Assembly: GCA_015680685.1 (NCBI GenBank)
Contig: MNCI01005936.1
Coordinates: 550,654 to 608,972 of the forward strand
Length of the DNA stretch: 58,319 bases
Source of the DNA: Gnetum montanum
Taxonomy: Eukaryota; Streptophyta; Gnetopsida; Gnetales; Gnetaceae
Reading direction: 5' to 3'
Made by a program: the position numbers and the translations under genes
Shown: positions 57,400 through 58,319 of the stretch, in pieces
Position numbering within the stretch: position 1 is the first letter of the stretch
Layout of the letters: every line of letters starts with the position of its first letter
The notes under the pieces: model-generated
What the model saw: the letters and a program-made list of their open reading frames with translations, nothing else
What the model was told of the DNA's origin: nothing
Databases searched by the model: none

Positions 57400-58179
57400 T
57401 GATAAGTGGCAAGGTACCCCTACACTCAACCATATGAATACGAGCGTTACAAGCACGATTTGGTCGAACTCCGCAGACTAAGTGCCTACACGCCTTATGG
57501 AACACCTAAGGTTAATCAGTCGTTGTCTTCCCAAGCTTACTTGTATTTGTCACGGTTGTATGGTTAAGTAAGCTTGAGGCATGTGATTATTAAGTCCTTT
57601 ATGTTTTATCACCTATGCTAAGAGAGGAAAAGGTGAAGAGGCTAAGTAACTAACTTTAACTAAGCCTTAATTACCCTAACATCAGTATTCGTTCCCACTT
57701 GCCATTTCACATCGTGAACCAATGCAACGCTGCTGGGATTATCAAACACTATTCGTTACTGGGATTACCAAGCGTAATGCACGTGCTTGAAGCAATCGTA
57801 CTGAATACACTTAACTATGAGAGTTGAGGGTTGAGAGAGATTAAGTCCTAAGAAAGCATTTAAACAATCAACAGTAATTGTGCCCTCATTAGCTTGGTCC
57901 ATGCACCGCAGGGTTTATCCAAAAGTTCGTCTTTATTGTCGTACACAATTGTGTGCTCAGGTACAAAATTGCTCGAATAAAGATCCGTTCACTTTAGGAC
58001 TCCTACTACGGGCACATGGAAATTATTCTAACTCTGGAATGGAAAAATGACAAAAGTTTGGCTACAGTCTAGATCTAGATGGCAAAACAAGGGAGAACCG
58101 CCTTTTATTTATAGAAATGGCGGTGGACTGCAATATCGCATACGCGATATCGTGGCCCATGCGATATCGCATCCCATCA
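57400..58179 (-). repeat. 5' LTR of element C
   Basis: TGATAAGTGG to GCATCCCATCA on the plus strand, 780 bp. The minus-strand TATA box is the complement of TATTTATA at 58106-58113, about 70 bases from the U3 edge. Between them lie TGCAATATCGCATACGCGAT and CATGCGATATCGCATCCC, CpG palindromes shared with 1-161. On the minus strand an AATAAAG motif near 57935 could serve polyadenylation. Confidence 0.94.
58106..58113 (-). promoter_or_regulatory. TATA box in the 5' LTR of C
   Basis: TATAAATA on the minus strand, preceded by GCCATTTC and followed by AAAGGCGG. It has counterparts in the LTRs of A, B, E and F, always 70-260 bases from the U3 edge and always just inside the palindrome cluster. The 3' LTR of C has lost it. 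Confidence 0.65.
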
Positions 58180-58262
58180 CTTGGTAAATGAAAAGGAAAA
58201 AAGGAATTGCATCCTTTCTTGCAAAGTTTTAATAAATAAGTAGATGCTTTAGTCTACTTATG
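58180..58262 (+). pseudogene. LINE reverse transcriptase remnant, 3' part
   Basis: When element C and one copy of the target duplication are removed, VDKIIKKL continues as GK, stop, KGKKELHPF. In the shifted frame CILSCKVLINK follows. Plant LINEs have KL-x-x-W-K-x-x-x-LS-x-x-G-(R/K)-V-L-I-x-x-V-L in this RT C-terminal segment, so both halves belong to one gene. The frame then fades into AT-rich sequence. Confidence 0.75.
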
Positions 58263-58288
58263 GTTACTAATTTATCTATCTATTTATG

Positions 58289-58308
58289 ATATATATATAT
58301 ATATATAT
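58289..58308. repeat. TA dinucleotide microsatellite
   Basis: About ten AT units near the window end, in AT-rich DNA. Confidence 0.9.
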
Positions 58309-58319
58309 TATTTAGCCAA

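Larger units (their letters stand above)
51207..58179 (-). mobile_element. Element C: young Athila-type derivative without RT, RNase H and integrase
   Basis: 6973 bp on the minus strand with LTRs 51207-51998 (3', 792 bp) and 57400-58179 (5', 780 bp). The target duplication is CTTAG at 51202-51206 and CTTGG at 58180-58184. It has a perfect tRNA-Asp primer-binding site, a gag with long open parts, a protease region with intact D-S-G, then a deletion of about 2.9 kb relative to A (11.32-14.19 kb) that removes RT, RNase H and nearly all of integrase. The 3' non-coding region and purine tract (complement of TACCCCCATGACTG) are kept. It inserted into the LINE RT gene. CpG-rich palindromes in its LTRs are largely undecayed, consistent with a younger age. 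Confidence 0.94.

Overview
The window is nuclear DNA of a seed plant with a large, repeat-rich genome. No gene in it looks intact. It is a palimpsest of decayed, nested LTR retrotransposons, almost all Ty3/gypsy of the Athila kind. The evidence is long LTRs of 0.8-1.0 kb bounded by TG..CA, primer-binding sites complementary to the 3' end of plant tRNA-Asp, purine tracts at the 3' LTR, 5-bp target-site duplications (TSDs), and a gag-pro-RT-RNaseH-integrase order wherever pol survives. Mutations are mostly C-to-T and G-to-A transitions, as expected of silenced, methylated repeats. I cannot name the species.

Layout, left to right. 1-161 is the end of an LTR that continues outside the window. 162-2446 is AT-rich flank with a SINE-like tRNA head and a 130-bp tandem duplication. 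2452-8145 is element E (minus strand, TSD CATGA), a gag-only derivative. 8151-8500 and 18481-19339 are two halves of one PIF1-like helicase pseudogene (minus), split by element A. 8501-18480 is element A (minus, perfect TSD CTTAT), which keeps the whole gag-pol layout although every domain is broken. 19340-37329 is element D (plus), a different Ty3/gypsy lineage resembling Tat, with gag and protease only and a private minisatellite. 26651-35632 is element B (plus, Athila type), inserted in the 3' LTR of D. 37330-38814 is flank with a serine-carboxypeptidase-like exon fragment and a 49-bp tandem repeat. 38815 to about 48960 is element G (minus), old and without gag, with solo LTR F (47126-48147) inserted in it. 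About 48960-51206 and 58180-58262 hold a LINE whose reverse transcriptase gene is split by element C (51207-58179, minus, TSD CTTAG/CTTGG).

The five Athila-type elements form a deletion series from one ancestral plan. A is complete in layout. B has lost RNase H through a deletion with microhomology. C has lost RT, RNase H and integrase, and its protease region now reads into the integrase tail. E has lost all of pol. G has lost gag and the front of integrase. C appears youngest: its primer-binding site is perfect and its CpG palindromes survive. Relative order can be read from the nesting: helicase before A, D before B, G before F, and LINE before C.

The most interesting points are the two interrupted coding genes whose reading frames rejoin exactly across 7-10 kb insertions, the lineage-specific GATATC palindrome arrays just upstream of the LTR TATA boxes, the D element (gag-pro plus minisatellite, no polymerase), an SR-protein-like segment inside Gag, and unidentified reading frames next to the 3' LTR of E and G. 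I found no sign of a novel functional system; most of the value is in structure and history.
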